Positions 8,066 through 16,675 of a stretch of 64,000 bases of DNA are shown here, piece by piece. Positions within the stretch are counted from its first letter, which is position 1. Each line of letters begins with the position of its first letter. This stretch comes from Prosthecobacter gellanilyticus (lineage in GTDB: Bacteria; Verrucomicrobiota; Verrucomicrobiia; Verrucomicrobiales; Verrucomicrobiaceae), in contig NZ_BKAG01000006.1 in the NCBI RefSeq assembly GCF_007992435.1, positions 1-64,000 on the forward strand, in the 5' to 3' direction. Made by a program: the position numbers and the translations under genes. The notes below the pieces were generated by a model. The model had not been told where the DNA came from. It searched no databases and saw only the letters and a program-made list of their open reading frames with translations.

Positions 8066-9289
8066 CTATTCCGCTGTCTCCACCAGTTCCGCGCTCACCA
8101 TACCTTGAGTGACGTGTCGCGGCTGGGCAATAAGGTCCACCAGGCGCTCAAAGGTCTCCCTGCCACGGGTGATCTCGATCTCCACACGAAGGAAGTAGAT
8201 GGGGATCTCGCCCGGTGGCAGCTTGGGAAAGCGGACGTAGTCTTTTTCGGTGGTGAGGATGGCATCCGCGTCCGCTTTCACGCAGCGGTCGATGAACTGC
8301 GTGATCTCTTTCTCTTCAAAGCGATGGTGGTCGGTGAAGCGGGCATGCCACTGCACCTTGGCGCCGAGTTTGCGGCAGCCGTTTTCAAAGCTTTCCGGCA
8401 CGGCGATGCCTGACAGGGCGCCGACGTATTTGCCTTTGAAGGCATCCAGTGGCAGGCGCTCGCCCGTGTGGATGTCTTGATAGTAGACGGGGCGGTGACG
8501 ACACTCGATGATGTCGGCCACGGGATTGTATTTCTCGATCTGGCGGATGATGTCCGCGCTGTCGCCGTCAGATTTGGTTAGGAAAATGTAGCTGGCACGA
8601 CGCAGGCTTTTTGGGGGCTCGCGCAAGGTGCCGCGTGGCAGCATGTAGCCAGTGCCAAAGGGGGCGGTTTTGTCCACGAGCACGATGTCATGGCGATGCT
8701 TGAGGCGGAGGTATTGCAGGCCATCATCCAGGATGAGCACGTCCGCACCGAATTTGCGGATGGCATGGTGGCCTGCCTTCACGCGATCGCGATCCACCAC
8801 CACGGGCACGCCCTTGCAGTTGTGCGCCAGCATGAAGGGTTCATCGCCCGCGTTGTGGGAATCCAGCAGCACGCGCTCGCCATCGCTGACCACGCGCGGC
8901 AGCATGGCCTTGGGCTTGCGCGCCAGGCCCAGTTTGGCCGCGATGCGCCAGCTGAGCGGGTGTTTGCGCTGGCGCTTGCTTTTATAACCACGGCTGAGGA
9001 TGGCCACGCGGCGGCCGCGATCTCGAAGAGACTTGGCGAGTAGTTCCACGACCGGAGTCTTGCCCGTGCCACCGACCGTGATGTTCCCCACGCTGATCAC
9101 CGGCACGCCGAGGTGATGATCGTGGATGTAGCGCTCGCGGTAGAGGTAGAGGCGCAGCTTCACCGCGCCTTTGTAGATGCCGGAGAGGAACCAGAACACA
9201 GTGCGCAGCATGGACGCGCGAATCCCACGACGGTTGTGGATGATCACGTCGATGATGTATTGCTCGAGATCTTCGAGAGTGTCCTTCAT
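8066..9289 (-). CDS. lpxK: tetraacyldisaccharide 4'-kinase
   Basis: LpxK phosphorylates the 4' position of the lipid A disaccharide at the inner membrane, a late step in lipid A synthesis. The protein (407 residues from [11 protein letters not shown]) has an N-terminal amphipathic/membrane-associated segment ([17 protein letters not shown]), then the Walker A motif [23 protein letters not shown], the DDGLQYLRL and TTEKDYVRF blocks typical of the family. The open frame continues about 100 codons upstream through the end of the next gene, so the start was set at the Met giving family-like architecture; an N-terminal extension of about 50 residues before the membrane segment is longer than in E. 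coli. Presence of lpxK indicates an LPS-type outer membrane. Confidence 0.93.
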   Translation of the reverse strand: MKDTLEDLEQYIIDVIIHNRRGIRASMLRTVFWFLSGIYKGAVKLRLYLYRERYIHDHHLGVPVISVGNITVGGTGKTPVVELLAKSLRDRGRRVAILSRGYKSKRQRKHPLSWRIAAKLGLARKPKAMLPRVVSDGERVLLDSHNAGDEPFMLAHNCKGVPVVVDRDRVKAGHHAIRKFGADVLILDDGLQYLRLKHRHDIVLVDKTAPFGTGYMLPRGTLREPPKSLRRASYIFLTKSDGDSADIIRQIEKYNPVADIIECRHRPVYYQDIHTGERLPLDAFKGKYVGALSGIAVPESFENGCRKLGAKVQWHARFTDHHRFEEKEITQFIDRCVKADADAILTTEKDYVRFPKLPPGEIPIYFLRVEIEITRGRETFERLVDLIAQPRHVTQGMVSAELVETAE

Positions 9290-9348
9290 GCGGGCCTCCG
9301 AGACTGCCGCAGGGCAGGGGAGGGCACAAGCAGGAAGGGTCTTGAAAA

Positions 9349-9933
9349 TCAGGGCTTTCGCCAGGTGTCCTTCACGTCTCTCCGGGTGTAGCCAAGGTCC
9401 CAGGCGGCCTTCACGACCTCGTCGAGGAAGGCATGACTCTTGACGATCCATTTCTCCTCCATGTCCATGCTCCAAAGCAGTTTGCGGACAAGGGCCTCGT
9501 CCAGGCGCCCTGTGGCGAAGAGAATGGAAAGCAGCCGCAGGTCTTTGGGTCTGCCCACCAGTAGCTTGGAGACGGCCATGTCGTGCGGGTTCAGTGCCCA
9601 CACATTCGGGTAACCCTCCAACGGCACTAAAGGGTCGCGAAAGTCGGCGGGGAAGTTGGCGAAGACGTCAGGCTTGATGATGTCTGCATAAACACCGTTT
9701 TCTTGATCATAGAGACTGAGTCTGCCGATGGCCTTCTGTAGAGTGATCGCAGTCTCCTCCTTCCAAGGATCAAGTATCAGGTCCGTGTCACGCGTCTGAA
9801 GGTAAGTATCAACGGTCTCCGGAAGATCAGGCCAGGTGGCAAAAGCAGAGGTGGAGCCGAAGATGATCAGCGGTGTCTCAGGGATGATCTTCCTAGCCTC
9901 CGAGAGGAGGCTGTTCAGTGACGCGAGATCCAT
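9349..9933 (-). CDS. nucleotidyltransferase-like protein (DUF6036/AbiEii-like)
   Basis: A 194-residue protein with a nucleotidyltransferase-like N-terminus: IIFGSTSAFATWPDLPET followed by TRDTDLIL, which resembles the GS...DxD arrangement of the MNT/AbiEii class, and a helical C-terminal half (PHDMAVSKLLVGRPKDLRLL, a pattern seen in DUF6036-type proteins). Its start overlaps the end of the 114-residue upstream gene by 19 bp, as in toxin-antitoxin or abortive-infection pairs. The family link is by motif only; transferase activity and toxicity are inference. Confidence 0.6.
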   Translation of the reverse strand: MDLASLNSLLSEARKIIPETPLIIFGSTSAFATWPDLPETVDTYLQTRDTDLILDPWKEETAITLQKAIGRLSLYDQENGVYADIIKPDVFANFPADFRDPLVPLEGYPNVWALNPHDMAVSKLLVGRPKDLRLLSILFATGRLDEALVRKLLWSMDMEEKWIVKSHAFLDEVVKAAWDLGYTRRDVKDTWRKP

Positions 9934-10259
9934 GAAAAGGATTGTTTCTCCTGCTCATCCAGGACGGCGGGAAAGGGATCGTAGCCGCGAAACTCGCGTG
10001 CTTCCTCGTCATCACGCCGAAGAAGGCTGGTGAGCGTGAGGAAGCCTTGTCTCGTCGATTGTGCCGAGAGAATCACCTGACGCCATTCATCGAGCTTGGG
10101 TTTCGCCCAATGCCCGTGATTGACCCAGCGATCGATGGTCTCCAGCGCGACATCCAGCAACTCCGGCTGCTTCTCAAACTTGTCCGCCAAGTAGCAGAAA
10201 TAGGCATGCTCCATCTCGTCCCCGGAGGGATCGTGGTAGGGCTGCCTGGAACTACTCAT
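9915..10259 (-). CDS. small protein upstream of and overlapping the AbiEii-like gene
   Basis: A 114-residue soluble, acidic and aromatic-rich protein (EMEHAYFCYLADKFEKQPEL, ETIDRWVNHGHWAKPKLDEW). No domain is recognised. It has no TM segment or signal peptide and is predicted to be largely helical. It overlaps the AbiEii-like gene by 19 bp and is translated first, so it is a candidate cognate partner (antitoxin or regulator), but it lacks an obvious HTH. In some genomes the small partner of DUF6036 proteins is of this size; here that is only context. Confidence 0.6.
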   Translation of the reverse strand: MSSSRQPYHDPSGDEMEHAYFCYLADKFEKQPELLDVALETIDRWVNHGHWAKPKLDEWRQVILSAQSTRQGFLTLTSLLRRDDEEAREFRGYDPFPAVLDEQEKQSFSWISRH

Positions 10260-10310
10260 GGCGGGAGTTTACCCTTCAAATGAGGAGCTGGCAAGGGGGG
10301 CTCGGTTGGA

Positions 10311-11267
10311 TCAGGCCTCTCCTGCGATGACAGGCGAGGCTGTGCCACGGCCCTTCTCCAGCAGGGTGCCGAGGCTGGCGACCATGCCGCCGATGTCGCT
10401 GAGATTGGAAGGGATGATCATGGTGGTGGAGGTTTTGGCCAGCTTGCCAAATTCTTCCACATACTGCTCGGCCACGCGCAGGTTCACGGCTTCACGACCA
10501 CCAGGAGTGTTGATGGCGTGGGCGATGAGCGCCAGTCCCTGGGAGGTGGCCTGGGCCAGCAGCTCGATCTCGCGGGCCTTGCCCTCGGCTTCGTTGATCT
10601 GGCGGATCTTGATGGCTTCAGACTGCTTGATGGCTTCCTGCTTGTGACCTTCCGCGACGTTGATGCGGGCTTCGCGGTCACCTTCAGACATGGCCACCTG
10701 GGCGCGGCGCTCACGCTCGGCACGCATCTGTTTCTCCAGGGCATCCTTCACGGACTGCGGCGGATTGATGTTGCTGATCTCATAGCGCATCACCTTCACG
10801 CCCCAGGGCTCGCAGGCCTTGTCCAAGGCATCGACAATGTTCGCGTTGATGCTGTCACGCTCCTCAAAGGTGCGGTCGAGGTCCATCTTGCCGATCTCGG
10901 AGCGCAGCGTGGTCTGCGCGAGCTGCGAGGCGGCGGCGAAGTAGTTCGTGACGCCATAGGTGGCCTTCATCGGATCCAGCACCTGGAGGAAAAGCACGCC
11001 GTCGATCTCGATGGCGATGTTGTCCCGCGTGATACACATCTGGGAAGGCACGTCGATGACCTGCTCCTTCAGCGAGTGCTTGGCGACCACGCTGTCGAGG
11101 AAAGGAAAGAGCACATGGAAGCCTGCATCCAGGGTGCGGGAGTATTTACCGAGACGCTCAATGACAAAGGCGTTCCTCTGCGGCACCACGCGGGCGCCTT
11201 TGGTGATGGCGATGACGACAATGGCGGTGAAACCGAGCGCGGCGATGGTGCCAAATTCAAGGATCAT
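10311..11267 (-). CDS. SPFH/band 7 membrane protein (paraslipin/QmcA type)
   Basis: A 318-residue stomatin-like protein. An N-terminal TM segment (IAALGFTAIVVIAITKGARVV) is followed by the SPFH domain (RNAFVIERLGKYSRTLDAGF, SQMCITRDNIAIEIDGVLF, AQTTLRSEIGKMDLDRTFEE) and a long charged helix (about 190-260, ALEKQMRAERERRAQVAMSE) that oligomerises. SPFH proteins form large cages or microdomains at the inner membrane and regulate proteases such as FtsH. The NfeD-like gene lies 53 bp upstream on the same strand, the classic SPFH-NfeD pairing, supporting a functional complex. Confidence 0.92.
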   Translation of the reverse strand: MILEFGTIAALGFTAIVVIAITKGARVVPQRNAFVIERLGKYSRTLDAGFHVLFPFLDSVVAKHSLKEQVIDVPSQMCITRDNIAIEIDGVLFLQVLDPMKATYGVTNYFAAASQLAQTTLRSEIGKMDLDRTFEERDSINANIVDALDKACEPWGVKVMRYEISNINPPQSVKDALEKQMRAERERRAQVAMSEGDREARINVAEGHKQEAIKQSEAIKIRQINEAEGKAREIELLAQATSQGLALIAHAINTPGGREAVNLRVAEQYVEEFGKLAKTSTTMIIPSNLSDIGGMVASLGTLLEKGRGTASPVIAGEA

Positions 11268-11320
11268 AATGGGTGGGAGTGGGATTGTTCGTTAGGCGTG
11301 GTGTGAATCAGAAGATCGAA

Positions 11321-11764
11321 TCAAAGAGCGCTCACGATGAGCATGAGGCCGTCACGAGCCGTGATGATCACCATGTCTCCGCGACTGTGGACGCTGGTGG
11401 AGCGGGCACTCCATTGCGCGCCTTTGAACTCCACCTTGCCGGTGACCTGCGGGCTTATGGCGCTGACGACGCGCGCTTCCTTGCCGATGAATTCTTCATC
11501 GACTTCAAGCGCACTGCCGGCCTGGGACCTGCCCATGAACCAGTCTTTGAAAGTGCGGCGCAGCCCCACCAGCAGCACGATGGAGGAGATGGCGAAAACG
11601 GCGGTCTGCGAGGCCAGCGTGGTGGTGAGGCCTAACCATGTGGTGAGCGAGGTCACCCAGGCTCCCATGCCGATGAAGATGAGGATGATGCCCGGCACGA
11701 AAAACTCCGCCAGGATCAGGACCAGTCCGACGATAAACCAAAGGATGCAGGGCTCGGGAAGCAT
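11321..11764 (-). CDS. NfeD-like membrane protein
   Basis: A 147-residue short NfeD protein. Two or three hydrophobic helices occupy the first half (LWFIVGLVLILAEFFVPGII, AVFAISSIVLLVGLRRTF), and the C-terminal third is the soluble OB-fold domain (FIGKEARVVSAISPQVTGKV, GDMVIITARDGLMLIV). It lacks the ClpP-like protease domain of long NfeD proteins. In this family the OB domain is thought to bind the SPFH partner, here encoded immediately downstream. Confidence 0.88.
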   Translation of the reverse strand: MLPEPCILWFIVGLVLILAEFFVPGIILIFIGMGAWVTSLTTWLGLTTTLASQTAVFAISSIVLLVGLRRTFKDWFMGRSQAGSALEVDEEFIGKEARVVSAISPQVTGKVEFKGAQWSARSTSVHSRGDMVIITARDGLMLIVSAL

Positions 11765-11807
11765 TTGTGTGCTTCACCCCTGCGAAATCCAGCGCCTCCC
11801 ACCATGA

Positions 11808-11858
11808 GAAAACAAAGGCCTGTTTGTAACCGAACCAATTGTCGGTCAAAAACAGGCC
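11808..11858 (-). terminator. rho-independent terminator-like hairpin, minus strand
   Basis: Read on the minus strand, GGCCTGTTT (11858-11850) pairs with AAACAGGCC (11825-11817), with an inner stem in the loop, and is followed by a T-rich run (TTTGTTTTC). It sits just after the LysM lipoprotein gene (stop at 11893) and before NfeD, so it would insulate the LysM gene from the NfeD-SPFH pair. Confidence 0.6.
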
Positions 11859-11892
11859 CGAAGACTCTCCTGGGTCTGCCCAGGGATCAAAC

Positions 11893-12426
11893 TCAGCGCA
11901 GCTTCAGCTTCTGGCCGGGGCGGATGAGGTCGCCGCTCAGGCCGTTGGCAGCCTTGATCTTGGCCACGGTGGTCTTGTTTTTGATCGCGAGACCGTAAAG
12001 CGTGTCACCCTTGGCCACGGTGTGTGTGCTGCTGCCAGTGGACTTCTTCGCGGTGCTCTTGGACTTCGTGGAGGAGGACTTCGGCTTGGTGCTGCTGGCC
12101 ACGGTCTTTCGCGGTGTGCTGGAGCTGCTGCTAGCCGTGCTACGCGTCGGGGTGCTGCGAGGGGGAGTGCTGCTGGAGCCGTGGAAGGCGTAGGGGTCGG
12201 CCTCGACTGGAGCCACAGGAGTCTCGTAGCTCGGCACGCTGCTGCCGCCACCCGAGACGTGGCCTGGCTGCCCTGGATATGGGTTATAGCCGCCGTCCGC
12301 CGGATAGTTGGACACATACGGGTCGCTCACGGAGCTCGACGATTTGGTGGAACCAGTCTCACAGGAAACAAGTCCAGCAGAGACGGCGACGAGGGCGAGG
12401 AGACGGGCGGAGGATGTCAGGAACAT
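11893..12426 (-). CDS. LysM-domain lipoprotein
   Basis: A 177-residue outer-envelope lipoprotein. The start at MFLTSSARLLALVAVSAGLV gives a type II signal with lipobox GLVSC; the longer frame adds 22 non-signal residues upstream and is not preferred. The middle (about 40-130) is a low-complexity Ser/Thr/Pro/Lys linker (STPPRSTPTRSTASSSSSTP) suited to spanning the periplasm. The C-terminal LysM (HTVAKGDTLYGLAIKNKTTV ... GQKLKLR) binds peptidoglycan. It probably tethers the outer membrane to the wall; no catalytic domain is attached. Confidence 0.88.
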   Translation of the reverse strand: MFLTSSARLLALVAVSAGLVSCETGSTKSSSSVSDPYVSNYPADGGYNPYPGQPGHVSGGGSSVPSYETPVAPVEADPYAFHGSSSTPPRSTPTRSTASSSSSTPRKTVASSTKPKSSSTKSKSTAKKSTGSSTHTVAKGDTLYGLAIKNKTTVAKIKAANGLSGDLIRPGQKLKLR

Positions 12427-12488
12427 GATAAAGGCAGGGAGGCTTCGTCGGGGAAGGGCGGGTGAGTATGGTTTTCCGTTGGTTTTGT

Positions 12489-13349
12489 TCAACTTGAAAT
12501 CCCGGGGTCTCCTGGGGGACGACTGGAGCCGCTCGATGGAGGCGCAGGCGGACCGAGGCGATCCTGGAGCAGCTCCTTGATCTCTCGCAGTTCGGAGCGC
12601 AGCTGGAGCACCTCGCCGTAGATATCATCCACCTCGTCCTGGTGGTTCCGGTTGTGGAACTCCATGATCTTCGCGCTGATGAAGGCCGTTAATGTGGCGT
12701 AGAGGGCGATGCCGCAGATCATGACCACACCGCCGACCATGCGGCCCTGGGGCGTGACGGGGTAGTGGTCGCCATAGCCCACGGTCGTGACCGTGGTGAG
12801 GGTCCACCAGAGAGCGTCGTAACCACTGCGGATGTTGGATTTCTCTGTCTGCTCGACCTCCAGGATGATCAGGGCGGCGCCGATGGTGAGCATGAGCGTC
12901 AGCAGCAGGGTGAGGGCGATCACCGCGCGCGCGGGGTCATTCTTTACAAGGCGCATGATGGCCCGGCCTGAGCGCACCGCGCGCAGCAGCAGGAGGAGGC
13001 GCATCAAACCCACCAGACGGCCCCAGCGCAGGGCATCCAGGCTCGGGATGCTGGCGGCGAGGTCAATCCAGCCCCACTTCAGGTAGCCGAGCTTGGAGGG
13101 GGCGGTGATGAGCTTGCGCAGGAAATCCGCCAAAAACAGGCAGCAGAGGGCGGTGTCCACCACGTGCAGCACCACCAGCACCTCGGGGTCGATTTTCAGG
13201 GTCATCTCCACCACCATGAAGGCCAGGACGAATATGGAGAGGCAGGCAATGACGAGGTCCCAGAGCCCCAACTGACCGCGGGGAGGCAGCGGCTGGGCTT
13301 TTTCAGCGGAGAGGGAAGGCTTCGGGAGAGCGGACTCCATGCCCGGCAT
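12489..13349 (-). CDS. voltage-gated-type potassium channel (ion transporter)
   Basis: A 286-residue six-TM channel. S1 begins at LWDLVIACLSIFVLAFMVVE, S4 has regularly spaced arginines (LVGLMRLLLLLRAVRSGRAI), and the pore has the K+ selectivity filter TTVGYGDHYPVTPQGR before S6 (VGGVVMICGIALYATLTAFI). The C-terminus is a short coiled coil (DDIYGEVLQLRSELREIKEL) that probably tetramerises the channel, then a proline-rich tail; there is no cyclic-nucleotide or RCK domain. The gene is upstream of the LysM gene on the same strand, 62 bp apart. Confidence 0.9.
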   Translation of the reverse strand: MPGMESALPKPSLSAEKAQPLPPRGQLGLWDLVIACLSIFVLAFMVVEMTLKIDPEVLVVLHVVDTALCCLFLADFLRKLITAPSKLGYLKWGWIDLAASIPSLDALRWGRLVGLMRLLLLLRAVRSGRAIMRLVKNDPARAVIALTLLLTLMLTIGAALIILEVEQTEKSNIRSGYDALWWTLTTVTTVGYGDHYPVTPQGRMVGGVVMICGIALYATLTAFISAKIMEFHNRNHQDEVDDIYGEVLQLRSELREIKELLQDRLGPPAPPSSGSSRPPGDPGISS

Positions 13350-13520
13350 AGTGATTCAGTCCCCGCTTTTTGGGAATCTGATTTTTGCGGCGCTGTGAGA
13401 GACGGATGCTGCGAGATTTGACGCTTTTGCATCGTTTAGTGCGCCCCTGACATCACGAAAATCGGCTGAAACCAGTCTTGCGGTTTTTCACCCCGCTCCC
13501 TAGTTTCGCCTCCCCCACAC

Positions 13521-14372
13521 ATGAAAATTGGCTTCAACCTCCTCCTCTGGACCGGTCACGTGACCGAAGAAAACTTCCCGATCATCGAAAAGCTCAAGGC
13601 CGCAGGCTATGATGGAGTCGAGGTCCCGATCTTTGATGTCAGCAATCCGGGCCACTTTGCCAAGATCGGCCAGGTGCTGAAGGATAACGGCCTGGAAGCC
13701 ACCGCCGTGACCGTGCTGCCGGACGAGGCGCACAATGCCATCTCCCCGGTGGCTGCCAACCGCCAGGGCGCCATCGACCATCTGAAGCGTGTGATCGACT
13801 GCGCTCACAATGCCAATGTGCAGACTCTTGTGGGCCCCTACTATCAGGTGCTGGGTAATTTCACCGGCAAGTTCCCTTCCGAGGAAGAACTGGCCAACGC
13901 CGCTGAGGTGCATCGCGCCATCTCTCCGATCGCCGAAGCCGCTGGCGTGAAGTGCGCCATCGAGGCGCTGAACCGCTTTGAGTCCCACCTGCTGAACACG
14001 ATGGAGCAGGCCTCCAGCTACGTGAAGCGCGTGGACCACCCGAACTTCGGCACGATGTATGACACCTTCCACGCGAACATCGAAGAGAAGAACCCCTTCA
14101 CCGCCATCGACACCGTGTTTGCCACCGGCAAGCTGAACCACGTGCACATCTCGGAGAATGATCGTGGCACGCCTGGCCGTGGTCACATCAACATCACCGA
14201 GCAGATCCAGCACCTGAAGAAGATCGGCTACGATGGTTGGATGACCATCGAGGCCTTCGGCTCCGCGCTGCCTGACCTCGCTGCCGCCACCCGCTGCTGG
14301 CGTGACTTCTTCCCGACCACCGAGCAGGTGTATCAGGAAGGCATCGCGCTCATCAAGAAGGCTCTTGCCTGA
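13521..14372 (+). CDS. sugar phosphate isomerase/epimerase (xylose isomerase-like TIM barrel)
   Basis: A 283-residue cytosolic TIM barrel of the AP-endonuclease-2/xylose-isomerase-like superfamily. It opens MKIGFNLLLWTGHVTEENFP and carries the metal-ligand segments of the family: AIEALNRFE (metal Glu), GTMYDTFHANIEEKNPF (Asp/His), HVHISENDRGTPGRGHI (His, Asp/Arg) and TIEAFG near the C-terminus. This pattern is close to D-tagatose 3-epimerase/D-psicose epimerases. A Gfo/Idh/MocA gene follows after 47 bp in the same direction, a pairing common in sugar or inositol catabolism. The exact substrate cannot be read. Confidence 0.85.
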   Translation: MKIGFNLLLWTGHVTEENFPIIEKLKAAGYDGVEVPIFDVSNPGHFAKIGQVLKDNGLEATAVTVLPDEAHNAISPVAANRQGAIDHLKRVIDCAHNANVQTLVGPYYQVLGNFTGKFPSEEELANAAEVHRAISPIAEAAGVKCAIEALNRFESHLLNTMEQASSYVKRVDHPNFGTMYDTFHANIEEKNPFTAIDTVFATGKLNHVHISENDRGTPGRGHINITEQIQHLKKIGYDGWMTIEAFGSALPDLAAATRCWRDFFPTTEQVYQEGIALIKKALA

Positions 14373-14419
14373 TCCTTTGTTAATCCTGGAAACGAAACGC
14401 TACGTTAAGCAACCATCCT

Positions 14420-15820
14420 ATGAACAACGAAAAGACCCCAACCACACGCCGTGATTTCATCGGCAAAACCGCTGCCACGGCTGCCGTCACCTCCGTGGCC
14501 AGCTCCGGCCTGACGATCGCCCAGTCCGCGAATGTCGCCGGCAGTGACAAGATCAAAGTCGGCCTCATCGGCTCCGGCGGCCGCGGTTCAGGCGCTGCCA
14601 ACCAGGCGCTGAGCACGAAGCAGGAAGGCATTGTCCTTCATGCCGTGTGTGATGCCTTCAAGGAAAAGGCCGAGGGCGCCCTCTCCAACCTGCGCACCAA
14701 GCACGCTGACAAGGTGCAGGTGGACGACAGCCGCATCTTCTCCGGCCTGGACGGCTACAAGAAGGTCATCGACTCTTGCGACCTCGTCATCCTCACCACC
14801 CCTCCCGGCTTCCGTCCGTATCACTTCGAAGCCGCTGTGAACGCGGGCAAGAACATCTTCATGGAGAAGCCTGTGGCTGTGGATGCTCCAGGCGTGCGCA
14901 AGGTGCAGGAGATGGCCAAGATCGCTGATGAGAAGAACCTCAAAGTGGTGGTCGGTCTTCAGCGCCGTTACCAGAACTGCTATATCGAAGCCCTGAAGCA
15001 GGTGAAGGAGCAGAACATCATCGGCGATATCGTCTCCGGCCAGGTCTACTGGAACGGCGGCGGCATCTGGTTCCGTGATAAGCAGCCCGGCCAGTCCGAG
15101 CTCATGTACCAGATCAACAACTGGTACTTCTTCACCTGGCTCTGCGGTGACCACATCAACGAGCAGCACATCCATAACATCGACGTGGCCAACTGGTTCA
15201 TCGGCGGTCATCCGGAGAGCGCCCAGGGCATGGGTGGCCGTGAGCAGCGTGTGGACAAGAAGTTCGGCCAGATCTTTGACCACCACTACGTGGAGTACAC
15301 CTACGCCAACGGCGTGCGCGTGAACAGCCAGTGCCGCCACCAGTCCGGCGTGTACAATGCCGTGCGCGAGGAGTTCACCGGCACGAAGGGCAAGATCTAC
15401 CTCATCAACAGCGGCGCCTGCTATGCCGTGGATCACAAGGGCAACACCATCTGGAAGTATCGTCCATCCGGTGATGCTGGTGGTGCCGCCGAAGGCGAGC
15501 AGAAGGGCAAGAAAGCCCGTCGCGGCACGGACCCTGATCCGTACCAGACCGAGCACGACACCCTGCAGGCCGCCATCCGCGACAACAAGCCGCTGAACAA
15601 CGCCTACTACGGCGCTGAGTCCACCATGACCGCCGTCCTCGGCCGCATGGCCACCTACTCCGGCAAGGAGATCAAGTGGGACGAAGCCCTCAACAGCAAG
15701 GTGCAGCACATGCCCGCCATCGTCACCGCCGAGACCGAGGCTCCGGTCAAGCCGAACGCCGAAGGCTGGTACCCAGTCGCCATCCCTGGCCAGAAGGTCG
15801 AGGGCGTGGAGATCGTCTAA
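14420..15820 (+). CDS. Tat-exported Gfo/Idh/MocA family oxidoreductase
   Basis: A 466-residue NAD(P)-dependent oxidoreductase. The N-terminus has a twin-arginine signal (RRDFIGKTAATAAVTSVASS), then the Rossmann motif KVGLIGSGGRGSGAA, the EKPVAVDAPG block (the conserved EKP lysine) and a C-terminal substrate domain (CGDHINEQHIHNIDVANWFI). Periplasmic Gfo/Idh/MocA proteins of this type are numerous in Planctomycetes and Verrucomicrobia, where they are linked to glycan degradation. The preceding isomerase gene suggests joint sugar processing, though one is cytosolic and the other predicted exported. A strong terminator follows. Confidence 0.88.
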   Translation: MNNEKTPTTRRDFIGKTAATAAVTSVASSGLTIAQSANVAGSDKIKVGLIGSGGRGSGAANQALSTKQEGIVLHAVCDAFKEKAEGALSNLRTKHADKVQVDDSRIFSGLDGYKKVIDSCDLVILTTPPGFRPYHFEAAVNAGKNIFMEKPVAVDAPGVRKVQEMAKIADEKNLKVVVGLQRRYQNCYIEALKQVKEQNIIGDIVSGQVYWNGGGIWFRDKQPGQSELMYQINNWYFFTWLCGDHINEQHIHNIDVANWFIGGHPESAQGMGGREQRVDKKFGQIFDHHYVEYTYANGVRVNSQCRHQSGVYNAVREEFTGTKGKIYLINSGACYAVDHKGNTIWKYRPSGDAGGAAEGEQKGKKARRGTDPDPYQTEHDTLQAAIRDNKPLNNAYYGAESTMTAVLGRMATYSGKEIKWDEALNSKVQHMPAIVTAETEAPVKPNAEGWYPVAIPGQKVEGVEIV

Positions 15821-15868
15821 CCCCTTTGAGCCGCTGCGTGGAGAGTTCGCTCTCCCCAGTAAGCTCGC

Positions 15869-15906
15869 GCCCCGGTCTGCTTCGGCGGACCGGGGCTTTT
15901 TTTGTT
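15869..15906 (+). terminator. rho-independent terminator after the Gfo/Idh gene
   Basis: CCCCGGTC and GGACCGGGG flank a short TGCTTCGGC loop region, followed directly by TTTTTTT. It ends the isomerase-Gfo/Idh transcription unit. Confidence 0.85.
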
Positions 15907-15940
15907 TTTGGTTAGGCGGGAGCAGTTCCGGAAAGAATTG

Positions 15941-16019
15941 AACCGCTGATATGACGCTAATGAGACGCTCATATCCAAGGCATTTTATTAGCGTTCCATT
16001 AGTGTCATATCAGCGGTTA
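15941..16019. repeat. long inverted repeat, AACCGCTGAT family, copy 1
   Basis: AACCGCTGATATGAC at the left is mirrored by GTCATATCAGCGGTT at the right, and the inner CTAATG/ATTAGCG words continue the symmetry, giving a nearly complete 79-bp palindrome. It lies between the terminator and the ATL gene. A related but rearranged copy is at 63135-63317. Confidence 0.85.
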
Positions 16020-16061
16020 AAATGGTTTCAAAATGAGTGTCATGAAGCTTCATTAAACAGC

Positions 16062-16442
16062 ATGGCCAAAGCACCTTCCAAAGCCTTCACCCGCATTCGT
16101 GCGGAAGTCATTCGTCTGGTGGGCCTGATCCCGGAAGGGAAGTTCACCACCTATGGCAGCATCGCCGTGCACATGAATGTGGTGGCGCGGCATGTGGCCA
16201 CGGTGATGAGTCATCTCACACTTGAGGAATCGAAAGCGCTGCCCTGGCATCGCGTCGTGAGTGCGGATGCGCGCATCAGCCCGAACATGAATCCGGAGAC
16301 CGCCAAGAAGCAACGCAGGCGTTTGAAGGCGGAAGGTATGAAGATCAATGCCGAGGGTTACATTCAAAACACCGATGAGCATTTTCATGTCGTGGGGCCA
16401 CGAAGGGAGATTCGGTGGAGTGAGGTGAAGGACGAAGCTTGA
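16062..16442 (+). CDS. alkyltransferase-like protein (ATL, MGMT DNA-binding domain)
   Basis: A 126-residue protein matching the DNA-binding domain of O6-alkylguanine-DNA alkyltransferases (IPEGKFTTYGSIAVHMN, helix-turn-helix with recognition helix). The active-site motif PCHRV of true MGMT reads PWHRVV here, with Trp replacing the acceptor Cys. That is the hallmark of ATL proteins (Atl1, E. coli YbaZ), which bind O6-alkylguanine, flip it and recruit nucleotide excision repair rather than demethylating it. The start was set at MAKAPSKAFTRIRAEVI; a longer frame runs 37 codons upstream into the palindrome and is not believed. Confidence 0.87.
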   Translation: MAKAPSKAFTRIRAEVIRLVGLIPEGKFTTYGSIAVHMNVVARHVATVMSHLTLEESKALPWHRVVSADARISPNMNPETAKKQRRRLKAEGMKINAEGYIQNTDEHFHVVGPRREIRWSEVKDEA

Positions 16443-16460
16443 GGGACGGGCGGATAGACA

Positions 16461-16605
16461 TGGACTGCGGCAGCCTTGCTGCCGCTTTGGTGTTGGGCAG
16501 CCTTGCTGCCGGGAAAAGAGCCTCGATTAAACTCCTGACATTTGCGTGTTGGCGACGGCCAGCAGGGCTGGCCTGGAGAAAGCGGCAGCGGGCTGCCGCA
16601 GTCCA
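16461..16605. repeat. inverted-repeat element with CTGCGGCAGC ends
   Basis: TGGACTGCGGCAGCCTTGCT at the left faces AGCGGGCTGCCGCAGTCCA at the right; further GGCAGCCTTGCTGCC and GGCCAGCAGGGCTGGCC hairpins lie inside. About 145 bp, no ORF. It starts 18 bp after the ATL stop and looks like a REPIN/MITE-type element distinct from the other families here. Confidence 0.7.
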
Positions 16606-16675
16606 AAGCTGCGCGTCATGTCGCTCGGGGAGTTACTCAGGAGGCGTTGGCGAAAACCGCGACATCACCATCTCG

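Noticed and set aside
14588-15709. Long minus-strand frame (373 codons) antisense to the Gfo/Idh gene, and similar long antisense frames elsewhere
   Set aside because: High-GC genes with third-position GC bias leave long open antisense frames; the products are low-complexity Ala/Val/Gly/His chains, and the sense strand carries the recognisable domain.
15951-16061. Upstream extension of the ATL gene
   Set aside because: The extra 37 residues derive from the palindromic repeat at 15941-16019; MGMT-domain wording begins at Met 16062.
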